From positions 1 to 64,000 of IMG/VR virus record IMGVR_UViG_3300021962_000068: DNA of 64,000 bases; one strand, given 5' to 3'. A program made the position numbers and the translations under genes. The notes under the pieces are model-generated. The model did not search any database. It had not been told where the DNA came from and saw only the letters and a list, made by a program, of their open reading frames with translations. Numbering within the stretch: the first letter of the stretch is position 1; every line of letters begins with the position of its first letter. Of this stretch, positions 1 to 6,155 are shown one piece after another. The stretch is from a virus.

Positions 1-20
1 TAAACAAAAATTTAACTTGG

Positions 21-30
21 TTGGCGCCAA
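21..30. promoter_or_regulatory. 10-bp perfect palindrome upstream of first promoter
   Basis: TTGGCGCCAA is its own reverse complement. It sits just after an AAATTTAACTTG block like the one in the phage promoters, but no TATAAT follows at 17 bases here. It could be an operator for the promoter at 49-77. It occurs once where I looked, so the role is a guess. Confidence 0.2.
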
Positions 31-48
31 AGTTGAAAAAATTTTGAC

Positions 49-77
49 TTGTCACTAAGTTGGCCGTGTGATATAAT
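49..77 (+). promoter_or_regulatory. Phage promoter (TTGTCA-17-TATAAT)
   Basis: TTGTCA at 49-54 and TATAAT at 72-77 are separated by 17 bases. An AAATTTTGAC block lies just upstream, as in the other promoters of this phage. It drives the gene at 103, whose start lies about 18 bases after the expected transcription start. Confidence 0.75.
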
Positions 78-102
78 TAGTGTACTATCTAGGAGTTTAT
101 TT

Positions 103-330
103 ATGAAAAGTGACCAAGAGTACATCAAGGAATTAGAAAGTATTATTAGTAAAATTATGCCTTATTATATTAAGTATTTTAATTTAACTGGTAAGCAAGT
201 TCCTGAGCTGCTCATACCAAAGCACATTAAACCAAATAAGCCCCTACCTGCTCTTTTATCTGGGGATTTTCGATGTTTACCTCAGACCGACGAAGGTCAA
301 GAAAAAATCAAACATCTTAAGCAAGTATAG
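103..330 (+). CDS. Hypothetical protein (75 aa)
   Basis: I do not recognise this small protein. The frame is open further upstream to 49, but the promoter -10 box lies inside that stretch. The ATG at 103, with AGGAG about 7 bases ahead of it, is therefore the likely start. The N-terminal half is predicted helical (KELESIISKIM) and the rest is proline- and lysine-rich. A terminator follows at 414-444, so it looks like a single-gene early transcript. Confidence 0.7.
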   Translation: MKSDQEYIKELESIISKIMPYYIKYFNLTGKQVPELLIPKHIKPNKPLPALLSGDFRCLPQTDEGQEKIKHLKQV

Positions 331-444
331 AAACGGTGACTACAATCACGGTGGTAAAACTTTGCTGAATGTGTTATAAGTCCTGTTGTAGCAGGCTGCA
401 CTTTTAAAAAAGCTGTCCGGTGAAAGCCCGGACATTTTATTATT
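331..444 (+). terminator. Structured untranslated stretch ending in an intrinsic terminator
   Basis: TGTCCGG (414-420) pairs perfectly with CCGGACA (428-434) around a 7-base loop and is followed by TTTTATTATT. This is a clear rho-independent terminator. The 80 bases before it contain small hairpins (GTGA...TCAC near 336-349 and CCTG...CAGG near 382-395) and no reading frame. The 15-base core CCGGTGAAAGCCCGG recurs at 3393-3407. Confidence 0.7.
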
Positions 445-469
445 GTTAACAATCATATTAATTAACCAA

Positions 470-856
470 ATGACACAAGATTACAAAAACACAGAAAACT
501 ATTACTATTTAGGCAAAGAAACACCAACATTTTCTGTTAACACAGAAGATATTGTAATTAGTTTAAGTAGTAAAGATACAGTTGATATAAACTTTGATAC
601 AATAACTATTACAGAAGATAAAGTTAATCACCCAAGTCATTATACCTCTCACCCTAGTGGTATTGAGTGTATACAAGTAACCCAACACTATAATTTTTGT
701 ATAGGTAATGCTATTAAATATTTATGGCGTGCTGGGTTAAAACAAGAAGCGGGTCAAGATTCGCACGCTAAACAAATAGAAGATTTAAAAAAAGCAATTT
801 GGTACATTAATAAGGAAATATCAAACTTAGAATCCGGAGTATATGAACAAAGTTGA
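470..856 (+). CDS. DUF3310 family protein
   Basis: The second half carries the DUF3310 signature: VNHPSHYTSHPSGIECI near residues 55-72, then the CIGNAIKYLWRAGLK segment and a helical EDLKKAIWYINKEI tail. The family is common in tailed phages, sometimes labelled nucleotide kinase, but its biochemical role is not established. The first 50 residues are a low-complexity, polar extension. A TTG at 443 could also start the frame, but it overlaps the terminator U-tract, so I prefer the ATG at 470. The end overlaps the next gene by 14 bases, which suggests coupled translation. Confidence 0.75.
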   Translation: MTQDYKNTENYYYLGKETPTFSVNTEDIVISLSSKDTVDINFDTITITEDKVNHPSHYTSHPSGIECIQVTQHYNFCIGNAIKYLWRAGLKQEAGQDSHAKQIEDLKKAIWYINKEISNLESGVYEQS

Positions 857-1049
857 ACGTGCATTATTAAGGACACGCAAAACCATAAGGCAAGCTTGCA
901 AAGAGGTTAATGCTGATCCTGAAGATGTAGACATCTTAGATATTGATCAATGTAGTAGTTGCTCAATTTGGGCCAAACACTCAGAACTACGCGAAGATTT
1001 AGATGGAAATTATATCTGTCGTGTGTGCTGGGACGAGTATGGTCCATAA
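843..1049 (+). CDS. Small putative zinc-binding protein (68 aa)
   Basis: The sequence has two CxxC pairs: CSSC near residue 37 and CRVC near residue 59, about 20 residues apart. This is the spacing of a small zinc ribbon or finger. The protein is acidic in its centre. The ATG lies inside the end of the preceding gene, with GGAG about 6 bases upstream. A DNA-binding or adaptor role is plausible but not shown. The transcript ends before the promoter at 1058. Confidence 0.65.
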   Translation: MNKVERALLRTRKTIRQACKEVNADPEDVDILDIDQCSSCSIWAKHSELREDLDGNYICRVCWDEYGP

Positions 1050-1057
1050 ATTTTGAC

Positions 1058-1086
1058 TTGAGTTTGCGGCACAAATAGGGTATAAT
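1058..1086 (+). promoter_or_regulatory. Phage promoter for tRNA-Arg and the uvdE cluster
   Basis: TTGAGT at 1058-1063 and TATAAT at 1081-1086 are spaced by 17 bases, preceded by AAATTTTGAC. Transcription should begin about 10 bases before the tRNA at 1105 and run on into the genes from 1196. Confidence 0.8.
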
Positions 1087-1104
1087 ATTATTTGTGTCGC
1101 AACT

Positions 1105-1180
1105 CTCGCCATAGCTCAGGGGATAGAGCAACAGCCTTCTAAGCTGTGGGCCGCACGTTCGATTCGTGCTGGCGAGGCCA
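1105..1180 (+). tRNA. tRNA-Arg (TCT)
   Basis: The acceptor strands CTCGCCA (1105-1111) and TGGCGAG (1170-1176) pair fully. The anticodon arm is ACAGC-CTTCTAA-GCTGT, with anticodon TCT at 1138-1140. The T arm is GCACG-TTCGATT-CGTGC. The discriminator is G and CCA is encoded at 1178-1180. Total length is 76 nt. It reads AGA, a codon that is frequent in this A+T-rich phage. Confidence 0.95.
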
Positions 1181-1195
1181 ACTCAAGGATATAAA

Positions 1196-1414
1196 ATGGC
1201 AGGCTATACTAAAGAATTCTTACTCGACGCTTACTTGTCTAGGTATATTGATCTAGAACCGTTTCGCGTTGATTTGTTGTACCGTTTAGCAGAAACACTT
1301 TATGATCGCGTAGGTCGCGACAAGTTTCGCGTTTATGCTAGCTTAGACGCCGAAGCCCTTCGTGTATACAAAGCCAAACTAAAACCAGCAAAAAATGTTC
1401 AATCAAAAAATTAA
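1196..1414 (+). CDS. Hypothetical protein (72 aa)
   Basis: I do not recognise this protein. The open frame runs back into the tRNA, so the ATG at 1196, which follows CAAGGATATAAA, is the likely start. The sequence is charged and mostly helical (LDAYLSRYIDLEPF, LAETLYDRVGRDKF) with a basic C-terminus. It overlaps the UV endonuclease gene by 20 bases, which suggests the two are translated together. Confidence 0.65.
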   Translation: MAGYTKEFLLDAYLSRYIDLEPFRVDLLYRLAETLYDRVGRDKFRVYASLDAEALRVYKAKLKPAKNVQSKN

Positions 1415-2384
1415 ACGACTAGGCTTTGCCTGTAAAATTCAAGAATCACACGATAAACCTCTCAAAGACTTAAATACCAAGTCAACGACTATTACCTGGC
1501 TTAATAACCAAACCCAAGATAAAGCGCGTGAAAAACTGTGGGGATTGCTGGACCACAACCTAAACACACTTTATCGTCAGCTAAAGTGGGTAGCCAAACA
1601 GCCTCATGAGCACAGAATGTTTCGTATTAGTAGTGATCTTTTTCCTGCTTATACCTACGAAACTTATATGCCGTTCTATTTTCAACCAGATGTTGTTTCA
1701 AAAATAGAATCGCACCTACAAATGTGTGGTGACTTTGCTCGTGAACATGATATACGACTAAGTTTCCATCCAGGTCAGTTTTGTGTACTTGCTAGTGAAA
1801 ACCCACAAGTAGTAGATAACTCAATTATGGAGTTTGAGTATCATTGCGACATTATTCGCTATATGGGTTATGGTCGTGAATTTCAAGATTTTAAATGCAA
1901 TGTACACATCGGTGGTAAGCTAGGTCCACAGGGCATCAAAGATGTTTTGCCAAAACTTAGTCGCGAAGCTCGCAATACACTAACTATCGAGAATGCCGAG
2001 TTTACATGGGGTCTTGGTGCTAGTCTAGAGCTTGTAGACCACTGTGCACTAGTCTTAGACATTCATCATCACTGGATTAATACCGGAGAGTACATTGAGC
2101 CTAACGATCCTAGAATTCGTACTGTTATTGATAGTTGGCGCGGCATTAGGCCTACTATGCACTATAGTGTAAGTCGTGAAAACGTACTTGTAGACCATGA
2201 CCCGGATACTAAACCAGATTTGCAGGAACTTAAACAACTAGGCTTTACTAGTGCTAAGTTGCGTGCCCATAGTGATTACTACTGGAACAATGCGTGTAAT
2301 ACGTGGGCACTAAGTTTCCAAGACGACTTCGATATTATGTGTGAAGCCAAAGAAAAAAATCTAGCCAGAGATACAGTAAAATGA
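1395..2384 (+). CDS. uvdE: UV damage endonuclease (UvdE/UvsE family)
   Basis: At 329 residues this matches the usual length of the family, a TIM-barrel endonuclease. It nicks 5' of UV photoproducts and some other lesions using divalent metals. Visible hallmarks are RLGFACKIQ near the N-terminus, FRISSDLFP near residue 75, RLSFHPGQFCVLASENPQVV near 122-142 and the metal-ligand stretch CNVHIGGKLG near 174. Further hallmarks are LTIENAEF near 196, LVLDIHHHWIN near 217 and LRAHSDYYWN near 291. All the acidic and histidine ligands expected of the family seem present. A phage copy would repair its own DNA. The start overlaps the preceding gene. Confidence 0.9.
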   Translation: MFNQKIKRLGFACKIQESHDKPLKDLNTKSTTITWLNNQTQDKAREKLWGLLDHNLNTLYRQLKWVAKQPHEHRMFRISSDLFPAYTYETYMPFYFQPDVVSKIESHLQMCGDFAREHDIRLSFHPGQFCVLASENPQVVDNSIMEFEYHCDIIRYMGYGREFQDFKCNVHIGGKLGPQGIKDVLPKLSREARNTLTIENAEFTWGLGASLELVDHCALVLDIHHHWINTGEYIEPNDPRIRTVIDSWRGIRPTMHYSVSRENVLVDHDPDTKPDLQELKQLGFTSAKLRAHSDYYWNNACNTWALSFQDDFDIMCEAKEKNLARDTVK

Positions 2385-2575
2385 AATCAAATATTGAGCG
2401 CATCCCTTTTGATCCTAGCAACCAAAAACACCGTGAAGCTTTTGAAGAGTTTATTCATAACAAACGGTGGATTATGCACTTTAAAATTGAATCCCCATGG
2501 CTTGAACTTCCTGCCATGATTAGTGAGAAACTACTATTATGGTACATGAAAGAGGAACGGGCAACAGCAGACTAG
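2381..2575 (+). CDS. Hypothetical protein (64 aa)
   Basis: I do not recognise this protein. It starts in an ATGA overlap with the UV endonuclease stop, so translation is probably coupled. It contains aromatic and tryptophan-rich stretches (NKRWIMHFKIESPWLELP) and ends in a charged helix. It overlaps the next frame by 37 bases, a rather large overlap; one of the two starts may be wrong. Confidence 0.6.
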   Translation: MKSNIERIPFDPSNQKHREAFEEFIHNKRWIMHFKIESPWLELPAMISEKLLLWYMKEERATAD

Positions 2576-2745
2576 ACAGTTTTTTAGAATGCTGGGAGCT
2601 TTTATATGATATTGGACTACTAGGCAGTAAACCTAGTCTAGATCCTGAACTAAGTTTTAAATTACAGATGTTACACGAAATGTATGTTGAAAAATTTCGT
2701 GACCATTGGGCTTTGATAAATAAAGATGGAACCAGTAACGATTGA
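2539..2745 (+). CDS. Hypothetical protein (68 aa)
   Basis: I do not recognise this protein. It is predicted largely helical (LDSFLECWELLYDIGLL, ELSFKLQMLHEMYVEKF). The ATG at 2539 gives a 37-base overlap with the preceding gene. The likely ribosome site is GAAAC/GAG-like and weak, so the true start is uncertain. The stop overlaps the start of the next short frame at 2726. Confidence 0.55.
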   Translation: MVHERGTGNSRLDSFLECWELLYDIGLLGSKPSLDPELSFKLQMLHEMYVEKFRDHWALINKDGTSND

Positions 2746-2902
2746 ACAAGTTCAGCAAAAAATGATTGAACTATTTGGGGATCGAATAGTTAATCCCGAG
2801 CACTGGCCTCGTCAGTTTGAGTATCAGGTTAAATTAGCTCGTTGGATGCTTCAACCACATATTGAACCACCAACTGAAATTTCGACTTGCGCTGATAGCT
2901 AA
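2726..2902 (+). CDS. Short hypothetical protein (58 aa)
   Basis: An open frame of 59 codons starts at ATG 2726, inside the end of the preceding gene, and stops with TAA at 2900-2902. The protein (MEPVTIEQVQQKMIELFGDR...) looks like a real, mainly helical phage peptide with an HWPRQFEYQVKLARW segment. The promoter at 2887 overlaps its last codons. Tight packing and shared codon use support it. The function is unknown. Confidence 0.55.
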   Translation: MEPVTIEQVQQKMIELFGDRIVNPEHWPRQFEYQVKLARWMLQPHIEPPTEISTCADS

Positions 2903-2915
2903 TATTTGATATAAT
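2887..2915 (+). promoter_or_regulatory. Phage promoter upstream of the tRNA pair
   Basis: TTGCGC at 2887-2892 and TATAAT at 2910-2915 are 17 bases apart, with GAAATTTCGAC upstream. It overlaps the end of the preceding gene and drives the short gene at 2945 and the tRNAs at 3116-3301. Confidence 0.75.
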
Positions 2916-2944
2916 ATTGTTTCTACTTTGATAAAGGAACCAGA

Positions 2945-3109
2945 ATGCGTTTTCAGATTCAACTAGGTAAAAATGCAACTTTTTCCACTAAACAGTTGGA
3001 TCAGCAATTAGTACCGCTGACACAGACCCAAATAGATAGATTTAAGTTTATGCTTGCACTTAGAGCGCAAGAAATGCGTGTAGATAATACTACACTCAGA
3101 ATTAAGTAA
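2945..3109 (+). CDS. Short hypothetical protein (54 aa)
   Basis: A 55-codon frame starts at ATG 2945 after AAGGAACCAGA, a good ribosome site. The peptide begins MRFQIQLGKNATFSTKQLD and ends in a basic strand. It sits directly behind the promoter at 2887 and just before the tRNAs. The function is unknown. Confidence 0.6.
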   Translation: MRFQIQLGKNATFSTKQLDQQLVPLTQTQIDRFKFMLALRAQEMRVDNTTLRIK

Positions 3110-3115
3110 ATTTAT

Positions 3116-3217
3116 GCCAGGGTTGCTAATGTTGGCCTGAGGGCGAGCCTTATAAACTCGTAAAGCACCGTCTAGATAAGGCGTGTAACGTGGGTTCGAT
3201 TCCCACCCCTGGTACCA
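3116..3217 (+). tRNA. Unusual long tRNA (102 nt, class II-like; anticodon probably TAT)
   Basis: GCCAGGG (3116-3122) pairs with CCCTGGT (3207-3213), including a G1-U72 pair. The T arm is perfect (GTGGG-TTCGATT-CCCAC), the discriminator is A and CCA is encoded at 3215-3217. The anticodon arm CGAGC-CTTATAA-ACTCG has one C-A mismatch and would present TAT (Ile, AUA). The D stem is short and weak. About 25 bases lie between the anticodon and T arms, with only a poor stem, longer than a normal class I variable loop. The G1-U72 pair and long variable arm recall tRNA-Leu, but no Leu anticodon is visible. Identity is uncertain. Confidence 0.6.
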
Positions 3218-3223
3218 CATTCT

Positions 3224-3301
<78 letters not shown>

Positions 3302-3426
3302 ATTTCCCAGCTAGGAACAGTAGTCAGCCTGTCAGAGCCAGAGATCGGGAACACTTATTCTCATCGGGATGGGAAAGATGCTTAGGCAGCAGCCGGTGAA
3401 AGCCCGGCCCCATTTAAGGAACTATT
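3302..3426 (+). other. Structured untranslated stretch, possible small RNA or leader
   Basis: No reading frame fits here. TTTCCCA (3303-3309) can pair with TGGGAAA (3370-3376), and GCCGG (3392-3396) with CCGGC (3404-3408) around the loop TGAAAGC. That loop and stem core, CCGGTGAAAGCCCGG, is identical to the terminator hairpin at 417-431. Here, however, it is followed by CCCATTT, not a U-tract. It could be a 5' leader of the gene at 3427 or part of a small RNA released with the tRNAs. I match it to no known riboswitch. Confidence 0.35.
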
Positions 3427-3582
3427 ATGCCTTGTTATAAATGTAATAATGGAAAGTGGAAGTACGGTAAGCGTGGCAACTGTCAGTTTGACACTCTAGA
3501 AGCCTGTCAAGCTGCTGAAGCCGCTATTCATGCTCGTGAAAACGAGAAAAAAGAGTCTAAAAAAGAACCTAAAAAGTCCTGA
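3427..3582 (+). CDS. Short cysteine-containing hypothetical protein (51 aa)
   Basis: A 52-codon frame starts at ATG 3427 after AAGGAACTATT. The product begins MPCYKCNNGKWKYGKRGNC, with a CxxC pair and a third cysteine, followed by an alanine-rich helix and a lysine/glutamate-rich tail. A small zinc-binding peptide is possible. The function is unknown. Confidence 0.6.
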   Translation: MPCYKCNNGKWKYGKRGNCQFDTLEACQAAEAAIHARENEKKESKKEPKKS

Positions 3583-3619
3583 CTAGATCTCTTAGCCCAT
3601 TACGGTGGGCTAACAAATC

Positions 3620-3931
3620 ATGTCAACTAAAAAATACAACATTACTGCTATTATCTATGACCGCAAGGATAACATATTGAGTATTGGAAAAAACTCTTAT
3701 GTTAAAACTCATCCTTTGCAGGCTAAATATGCACATCTGTGTGGTGAACCTCAAAAAATATTTCTACACGCAGAAATTGATGCTATTGTTAAGTGCAGAA
3801 ACTTAGATAAAGCACATAAGATCGTAGTCTTTAGATACTATGAAGATGGAACACCAGCAATGGCTAAACCTTGCAAAGTTTGTCGCCAGGCTATTCGTAA
3901 AACCCCTATACAATATATTGAGCACACATAA
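3620..3931 (+). CDS. Cytidine/deoxycytidylate deaminase-like protein (103 aa)
   Basis: The zinc-deaminase core is visible: HAEIDAIVKC near residues 51-60 supplies the His zinc ligand and catalytic Glu, and PCKVCR near 84-89 supplies the two Cys ligands. Known members deaminate dCMP, cytidine or tRNA/nucleic-acid bases. At 103 residues it is at the short end of the superfamily and lacks obvious allosteric or nucleotide-specificity inserts, so the substrate is unknown. Making dUMP for the phage ThyX (5212) would fit, with the dUTPase as a second source. The start at 3620 follows a GTGGGCTAACAAATC leader. The stop touches the next ATG (ATAATG). Confidence 0.75.
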   Translation: MSTKKYNITAIIYDRKDNILSIGKNSYVKTHPLQAKYAHLCGEPQKIFLHAEIDAIVKCRNLDKAHKIVVFRYYEDGTPAMAKPCKVCRQAIRKTPIQYIEHT

Positions 3932-4068
3932 TGGCTAAACCTACGGGTAGAAAACAAGAACATAAAAGTGTAGTAAAACTTACTAGTCAGGGTGGCAAAC
4001 GACCTAAAACTAGTAAAATGTCTAAAACTGAAAAGCGTAGTTATAAAGCATACCGCGGACAAGGCTAA
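3931..4068 (+). CDS. Short very basic protein (45 aa)
   Basis: A 46-codon frame starts at ATG 3931, overlapping the deaminase stop by one base, and itself overlaps the next start by one base. The product is rich in Lys, Arg and Ser and ends KRSYKAYRGQG, an ending I associate with small basic proteins of several tailed phages. A nucleic-acid-binding role is possible. The function is unknown. Confidence 0.6.
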   Translation: MAKPTGRKQEHKSVVKLTSQGGKRPKTSKMSKTEKRSYKAYRGQG

Positions 4069-4301
4069 TGCTAACTCAGCAACAGCTAATAGAATTAGCA
4101 CTAGAAGTAGAAAGTCAAGATCCTATTGACTGGTCAGGACTATCAGTAACTTCAGAGCAGGTTTACAGTTTACTATCTCTTTCAGTCCTAGAATACTCAA
4201 AAACAATCGACCCTAAACTGTTGCCAGTTACGCTACTTGCTACTGTGCTAAAATTAACCGCAGAAAACTTTGTTTTAAATTTAAAACTCCTAGAAAAATA
4301 A
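4068..4301 (+). CDS. Hypothetical protein (77 aa)
   Basis: I do not recognise this acidic, leucine-rich, mostly helical protein. Its ATG overlaps the stop of the short basic gene (TAATG). No membrane segment is clear, although residues 50-75 are hydrophobic (LLPVTLLATVLKL). It is the last gene before the promoter at 4335. Confidence 0.65.
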   Translation: MLTQQQLIELALEVESQDPIDWSGLSVTSEQVYSLLSLSVLEYSKTIDPKLLPVTLLATVLKLTAENFVLNLKLLEK

Positions 4302-4334
4302 ACCGGAACTACCAATAGTAAAAAATTTTTTATC

Positions 4335-4363
4335 TTGCACAAATTTATTTTATGTAGTATAAT
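4335..4363 (+). promoter_or_regulatory. Phage promoter directly ahead of a terminator
   Basis: TTGCAC at 4335-4340 and TATAAT at 4358-4363 are 17 bases apart, with AAAAATTTTTTATC upstream. The expected start near 4370 is only about 15 bases from the terminator hairpin at 4385. Most transcripts may therefore be very short. Confidence 0.75.
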
Positions 4364-4384
4364 ATAAAATAATGTCGCAAGACC

Positions 4385-4415
4385 AAAGCGACCACCAAGG
4401 TCGCTTTTTTATTTT
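4385..4415 (+). terminator. Intrinsic terminator / attenuator in the leader
   Basis: AAAGCGACC (4385-4393) pairs with GGTCGCTTT (4399-4407) around ACCAA, followed by a run of T (TTTTTTATTTT). It lies between the promoter at 4335 and the gene at 4428, so read-through must be needed or regulated. Confidence 0.8.
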
Positions 4416-4427
4416 AAGGCAGCAAAA

Positions 4428-4544
4428 ATGTACGCAATTAATTTTAATTTTGGGAATGTAGAAATAGAAAAACAAAAACTATTTTTATACTTTGACTTTA
4501 ACAATTACGGATTTTTAAATATTCAAACAGTAACAATGCTATGA
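4428..4544 (+). CDS. Short hypothetical peptide (38 aa)
   Basis: A 39-codon frame begins at ATG 4428 after AAGGCAGCAAAA and ends in an ATGA overlap with the gene at 4541. The peptide is aromatic- and asparagine-rich (MYAINFNFGNVEIEKQKLF...). The ribosome site and the coupled stop-start support it. It could serve mainly to couple translation to the next gene. Confidence 0.45.
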   Translation: MYAINFNFGNVEIEKQKLFLYFDFNNYGFLNIQTVTML

Positions 4545-4927
4545 ATTATAATAACAATATTTGGAACTGGCCCGTAGGACTATGGCCCTTTCCTACTCAA
4601 AAACCTACACAACAAACAACCACAATCACAGAACAAGCAAACCGCGCAGGCATTAGATTTATGCACTTACAAGGTTTGACTGCGGCATGTACAGTTGCTT
4701 ATCGCCCACTGTCAAAGAATAGTAATTCTCACGTTTTAGAATTAGCTGTAACTTATAAACATAAAAATGATCAGTATAACAGGAAAACAGGCGCAGAATT
4801 AGCTGCTCAACGTTTTCTTAATGGTAATACAATTATAATGCCTATTAGAGGCAGAGACAGTAAGGAAACTATGGCTAATATTACCAGAGTTTTCTTATTT
4901 ACTGTTGAGGATATTAGATATGAATAA
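4541..4927 (+). CDS. Hypothetical protein (128 aa)
   Basis: I do not recognise this protein. The N-terminus is rich in Asn, Trp and Pro (NNNIWNWPVGLWPFPTQKP) and Thr/Gln. The rest has a mixed alpha/beta pattern, with an AELAAQRFLNG helix and a VFLFTVEDIRYE strand at the end. It starts in an ATGA overlap with the preceding short frame and ends 8 bases inside the next gene. Confidence 0.65.
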   Translation: MNYNNNIWNWPVGLWPFPTQKPTQQTTTITEQANRAGIRFMHLQGLTAACTVAYRPLSKNSNSHVLELAVTYKHKNDQYNRKTGAELAAQRFLNGNTIIMPIRGRDSKETMANITRVFLFTVEDIRYE

Positions 4928-5210
4928 AACTATTTATTTTGGAAAAGTTGATTCCACAGACAATGTTAAGGATACTTTTAGTTCTGGCGCAAACAACTAC
5001 TATTATGCACTAGAAAGTGATAATGACCAAATCTTAATTCAAGATACTTGTGGTAGAACACTGCCTGTAGATATTGAACACCTTGAAGAGCTAATTAAAG
5101 CACTTGATTATGTCAATAACTACAACAAAACACAAAAACTTGCTCAAAATTGGGTTGAAAACTCTATTAATAGGTTAAATAGACTATACGGGTTTAGTCT
5201 AGTAAAATAA
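4920..5210 (+). CDS. Hypothetical protein (96 aa)
   Basis: I do not recognise this protein. I chose the ATG at 4920, which follows GAGGATATTAGAT; a TTG at 4905 is in frame but less likely. The sequence looks like a small alpha/beta protein with a long helical C-terminal half (HLEELIKALDYVNNYNKTQKL). It lies one base before ThyX, in the same transcript. Confidence 0.65.
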   Translation: MNKTIYFGKVDSTDNVKDTFSSGANNYYYALESDNDQILIQDTCGRTLPVDIEHLEELIKALDYVNNYNKTQKLAQNWVENSINRLNRLYGFSLVK

Positions 5211-5211
5211 A

Positions 5212-5889
5212 ATGCAACACGTAAAACTAGTAGCTGTTACAAAACCCACTATACCCGAAATCACAACTGCAGAAGAATTTGTAGCTTATGTAGCCCGAGT
5301 TAGTAATCCTAGCAATCAATTAAATACAGAGACTAGTTCAAAACTAATCCGATATCTAATTAAAAACAAGCACTGGTCACCTTTTGAGATGGTAAGTGTT
5401 TGTATGGAAATCACTACTACCAGAGATATTGCTCGTCAGATACTTAGACACCGTAGCTTTTCATTTCAAGAGTTTTCACAGCGATACGCCGATCCTACTC
5501 AGTCACTAGAGTTTGTTACTCGAGAACCAAGACTGCAAGATACAAAAAATAGGCAAAACTCACTGCCAGTAGATTTACTTAACGATAAGCACAGAATACT
5601 AAGCTATCAGTGGGAGCAGTTTCAAAACAATTTAACAAAAACAGTTTTAGAAACTTATAAGTGGGCACTAGAAAACAATATTGCCAAAGAGCAAGCAAGA
5701 GCTATATTGCCAGAAGGTTTAATTGAAAGTCGTCTTTATATGAGTGGTTCTCTTAGAAGCTGGTTACACTATATACAAGTAAGAACAGATATAAGCACTC
5801 AAAAAGAACATAGAATTATTGCTGACCTTTGCAAAAGTGAAATAAGCAAAGAGTTTCCATCAATTCAAGAAGCATTGGATTCTTTATGA
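5212..5889 (+). CDS. thyX: Flavin-dependent thymidylate synthase ThyX
   Basis: ThyX makes dTMP from dUMP using FAD, NADPH and methylene-tetrahydrofolate, without needing dihydrofolate reductase. The ThyX motif RHRxxSxxxxSxRY is intact at residues 79-92 (RHRSFSFQEFSQRY). The later EQARAILPEGL segment near 163-173 and the LRSWLHYIQVRTD region near 181-193 also match the family. The length of 225 aa is typical. Together with dUTPase, the deaminase-like protein and ribonucleotide reductase it gives the phage its own thymidine supply. The stop overlaps the next start (ATGA). Confidence 0.95.
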   Translation: MQHVKLVAVTKPTIPEITTAEEFVAYVARVSNPSNQLNTETSSKLIRYLIKNKHWSPFEMVSVCMEITTTRDIARQILRHRSFSFQEFSQRYADPTQSLEFVTREPRLQDTKNRQNSLPVDLLNDKHRILSYQWEQFQNNLTKTVLETYKWALENNIAKEQARAILPEGLIESRLYMSGSLRSWLHYIQVRTDISTQKEHRIIADLCKSEISKEFPSIQEALDSL

Positions 5890-6155
5890 AGTTAACCTAC
5901 ACAGAAGAATTTCCAGAAAATATCTTAGAACCTATCTTAAAACTAGTACCAAAAACACCAAGTTTCTTAACAGTAGAATTTATTGATAGACTACGAGAAA
6001 TGCTGGTTGAGGTGGGTATAGTATGCGAAGATCGTGACGAAATCATTTTATGTTTAAATTTGTTTGAAGATTTAGACTTGATTCAGCTACAAGAAGTTCA
6101 AGAAGATAACTACGTAACTTACAAAATTCATAGGAAGTATTTAGATGAGCAGTAA
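5886..6155 (+). CDS. Hypothetical protein (89 aa)
   Basis: I do not recognise this acidic protein. The N-terminal half ends in PKTPSFLTVEFIDRLREMLVEVGIV, and the second half has a pattern resembling a small winged-helix (EIILCLNLFEDLDLIQLQEVQEDNYVTYKIH). It is coupled to thyX by an ATGA overlap. A DNA-binding fold is only a guess. Confidence 0.65.
   Translation: MKLTYTEEFPENILEPILKLVPKTPSFLTVEFIDRLREMLVEVGIVCEDRDEIILCLNLFEDLDLIQLQEVQEDNYVTYKIHRKYLDEQ

Noticed and set aside
46-77. TTGACT as -35 with TATAAT as -10 at position 72
   Set aside because: The spacing from TTGACT is 20-22 bases in all members of the set. Shifting to the TTGnnn a few bases later gives exactly 17 in every case.
49-102. 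Upstream extension of the first small gene to position 49
   Set aside because: The promoter -10 box lies inside it and AGGAG precedes the ATG at 103.
3302-3426. Known riboswitch or ribozyme (c-di-GMP, preQ1, hammerhead)
   Set aside because: I could not find the conserved cores of these classes; only simple stems are present.
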